Of a stretch of 6,695 nucleotides of DNA, positions 5,590 to 6,695 are shown in pieces. Every line of letters starts with the position of its first letter. Position 1 is the stretch's first letter. The notes under the pieces were generated by a model, which was not told the DNA's origin, searched no databases, and saw nothing but the letters and a program-made list of their open reading frames with translations. A program made the position numbers and the translations under genes. The DNA comes from JAGPUQ01 sp041594335. GTDB taxonomy: Bacteria > Pseudomonadota > Gammaproteobacteria > Pseudomonadales > Porticoccaceae. The DNA is taken from the NCBI GenBank assembly GCA_041594335.1, contig JBFHML010000079.1, positions 1 through 6,695 on the forward strand, in the 5' to 3' direction.

Positions 5590-6695
5590 CTAACGTCGGC
5601 GCCCCTCGGCCGCGGCGACATGGCGCTTGACCGCGGCGAAGCGGTCCGGGGTCACCGAGATGGAATCGATTCCACAGGCCACCAAGAATTCGGCGAACGC
5701 GGGATGATCGCTCGGCGCCTGACCACACAAGCCCACCTTGGCGCCGCTGGCATGGGCATCGCGGATCAGGGTGCGGATCATCCACTGCACTGCGGCATCC
5801 TGCTCGCGGAACAGCTCGGCCAGCAACTCGGAGTCCCGCTCCACCCCCAGGGTAAGCTGGGTGAGATCATTGGAGCCGATCGAAAAGCCGTCGAAACGGC
5901 GGGCAAACTCCCCGGCGAGCACCACGTTTGATGGGATCTCGCCCATCACATAGACCTGCAGCCCGCGCGCGCCGCGCTCCAGCCCCTGCTCGGCCATCAC
6001 CGCCAGCACCCGGTCAGCCTCCTCCGGGGTGCGGCAGAAGGGCACCATGATCACCACATTGTCAAAACCCATCTCCTCGCGGAGCTTGCGCAGCGCCCGG
6101 CACTCCAGGGCGAAGCCCGCACGATAGCGCGGCGAGTAGTAGCGCGAAGCGCCGCGAAAGCCGAGCATGGGGTTTTCCTCGTGGGGCTCGAACTGGGCGC
6201 CGCCGAGCAGATGGGCGTATTCGTTGGTCTTGAAATCCGAGAGCCGCACGATCACCGGGTTGGGGTACTGCACCGCGGCGATCCGCGCCAGACCCAGGGC
6301 CAGCCGCTCTACAAAATACTGCGTGCGCTCCGGATAACCCGCCGTAAGGCGCTCGATCTCGGCCCGCGCGTCGGCGTCCTCCAGTTCGTCGAACTTCACC
6401 AGCGCCATGGGGTGGACCTTGATGGCGTGGTCGATGACAAACTCCATGCGCGCCAGTCCGACGCCGTCGGCCGGCAGCCGCCACCAGCGGAACGCGGCCT
6501 CCGGATCGGCCAGGTTGAGCATGATGCGGGTACGGGTCGCAGGCAATTCGGCCAGCGAGAGTTCCTCGACCTGGATCTCGGCCGCGCCCGCATAGATCAC
6601 GCCCTCGGCCCCCTCGGCGCAGGACACCGTGACCTCGGCGCCGTCGGCCAGCACCCGGGTCCCGTCACCGGTGCCGATCACCGCCGGCACGCCCA
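5590..6695 (-). CDS. ppsA: Phosphoenolpyruvate synthase, C-terminal half (N-terminus off right edge)
   Basis: PEP synthase converts pyruvate, ATP and water to PEP, AMP and phosphate in gluconeogenesis. The last 367 codons are visible; the family is about 790 residues long, so the ATP-binding domain and the phospho-histidine segment lie beyond the right edge. The visible part begins with GVPAVIGTGDGT, which follows the His domain in this family. It continues with the PEP/pyruvate-binding barrel: IMLNLADPEAAF, DGVGLARMEFVI, PVIVRLSDFKTNEY, ENPMLGFRGASRYY, VMGEIPSNV, the signature FSIGSNDLTQLTLGVERDS, and GLCGQAPSDHP with the catalytic Cys (codon at 5725-5727). The order and the SDFKTNEY and APSDHP motifs favour PEP synthase over pyruvate phosphate dikinase or PTS enzyme I. 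GTG codons inside this frame, such as 6690, are not starts. It ends in TAG, convergent with smpB. Confidence 0.97.
   Translation of the reverse strand, partial: GVPAVIGTGDGTRVLADGAEVTVSCAEGAEGVIYAGAAEIQVEELSLAELPATRTRIMLNLADPEAAFRWWRLPADGVGLARMEFVIDHAIKVHPMALVKFDELEDADARAEIERLTAGYPERTQYFVERLALGLARIAAVQYPNPVIVRLSDFKTNEYAHLLGGAQFEPHEENPMLGFRGASRYYSPRYRAGFALECRALRKLREEMGFDNVVIMVPFCRTPEEADRVLAVMAEQGLERGARGLQVYVMGEIPSNVVLAGEFARRFDGFSIGSNDLTQLTLGVERDSELLAELFREQDAAVQWMIRTLIRDAHASGAKVGLCGQAPSDHPAFAEFLVACGIDSISVTPDRFAAVKRHVAAAEGRRR

Noticed and set aside
5586..5592. An ssrA (tmRNA) gene following smpB
   Set aside because: The ppsA coding region begins 3 bases after smpB on the other strand, so there is no room for a tmRNA gene and none is seen elsewhere in the window.

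Overview
The window is GC-rich, gene-dense chromosomal DNA from a gammaproteobacterium. The best clue to origin is the block fur <- / -> bamE / <- ratB <- ratA / -> smpB (3227-5586). This has the same order and orientations that I recall for the fur-omlA-ratB-ratA-smpB neighbourhood of Pseudomonas aeruginosa. Fur also has the single-cysteine form of the CxxC region that I recall from Pseudomonas. The genus cannot be read from the sequence. No mobile element, rRNA, tRNA, CRISPR array or sign of recent transfer was seen.

Layout. (1) Positions 1-3018, minus strand: three overlapping acyl-CoA dehydrogenase genes, read from right to left. The first (1879-3018) is a PimD-like small-subunit type. 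The second (725-1882) and third (from 725, running off the left edge) are PimC-like large-subunit paralogues of each other. The junctions are ATGA and TAATG overlaps, so the genes are translationally coupled. None of the visible catalytic regions has the usual YEGT-type glutamate. This fits an obligate heteromeric dehydrogenase for an unusual acyl-CoA, such as a dicarboxylic, alicyclic or steroid-derived one. (2) Positions 3019-3226: a leader with a perfect 12-bp palindrome and no clear terminator. (3) Positions 3227-4147: fur (iron regulator) and bamE (outer-membrane assembly lipoprotein), transcribed divergently from a 72-bp gap whose two candidate -10 boxes overlap. (4) Positions 4148-4887, minus strand: the ratA-ratB pair, ATGA-coupled. 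The ratB stop directly abuts the bamE stop. (5) Positions 5089-5586: smpB, the tmRNA partner protein of trans-translation, behind a perfect TATAAT that implies a leaderless transcript. (6) From 5590 to the right edge, minus strand: the C-terminal half of phosphoenolpyruvate synthase (ppsA), only 3 bp from the smpB stop.

How the genes relate. The central block is housekeeping: iron control, BAM assembly, a START-fold protein and its partner, and ribosome rescue. PEP synthase feeds gluconeogenesis. This would suit an organism that grows on acids broken down by the acyl-CoA dehydrogenase operon, but that link is inference from proximity. I see no undescribed system here. The most interesting points are the degenerate-motif dehydrogenase trio, the leaderless smpB signal and the extreme packing of convergent genes.
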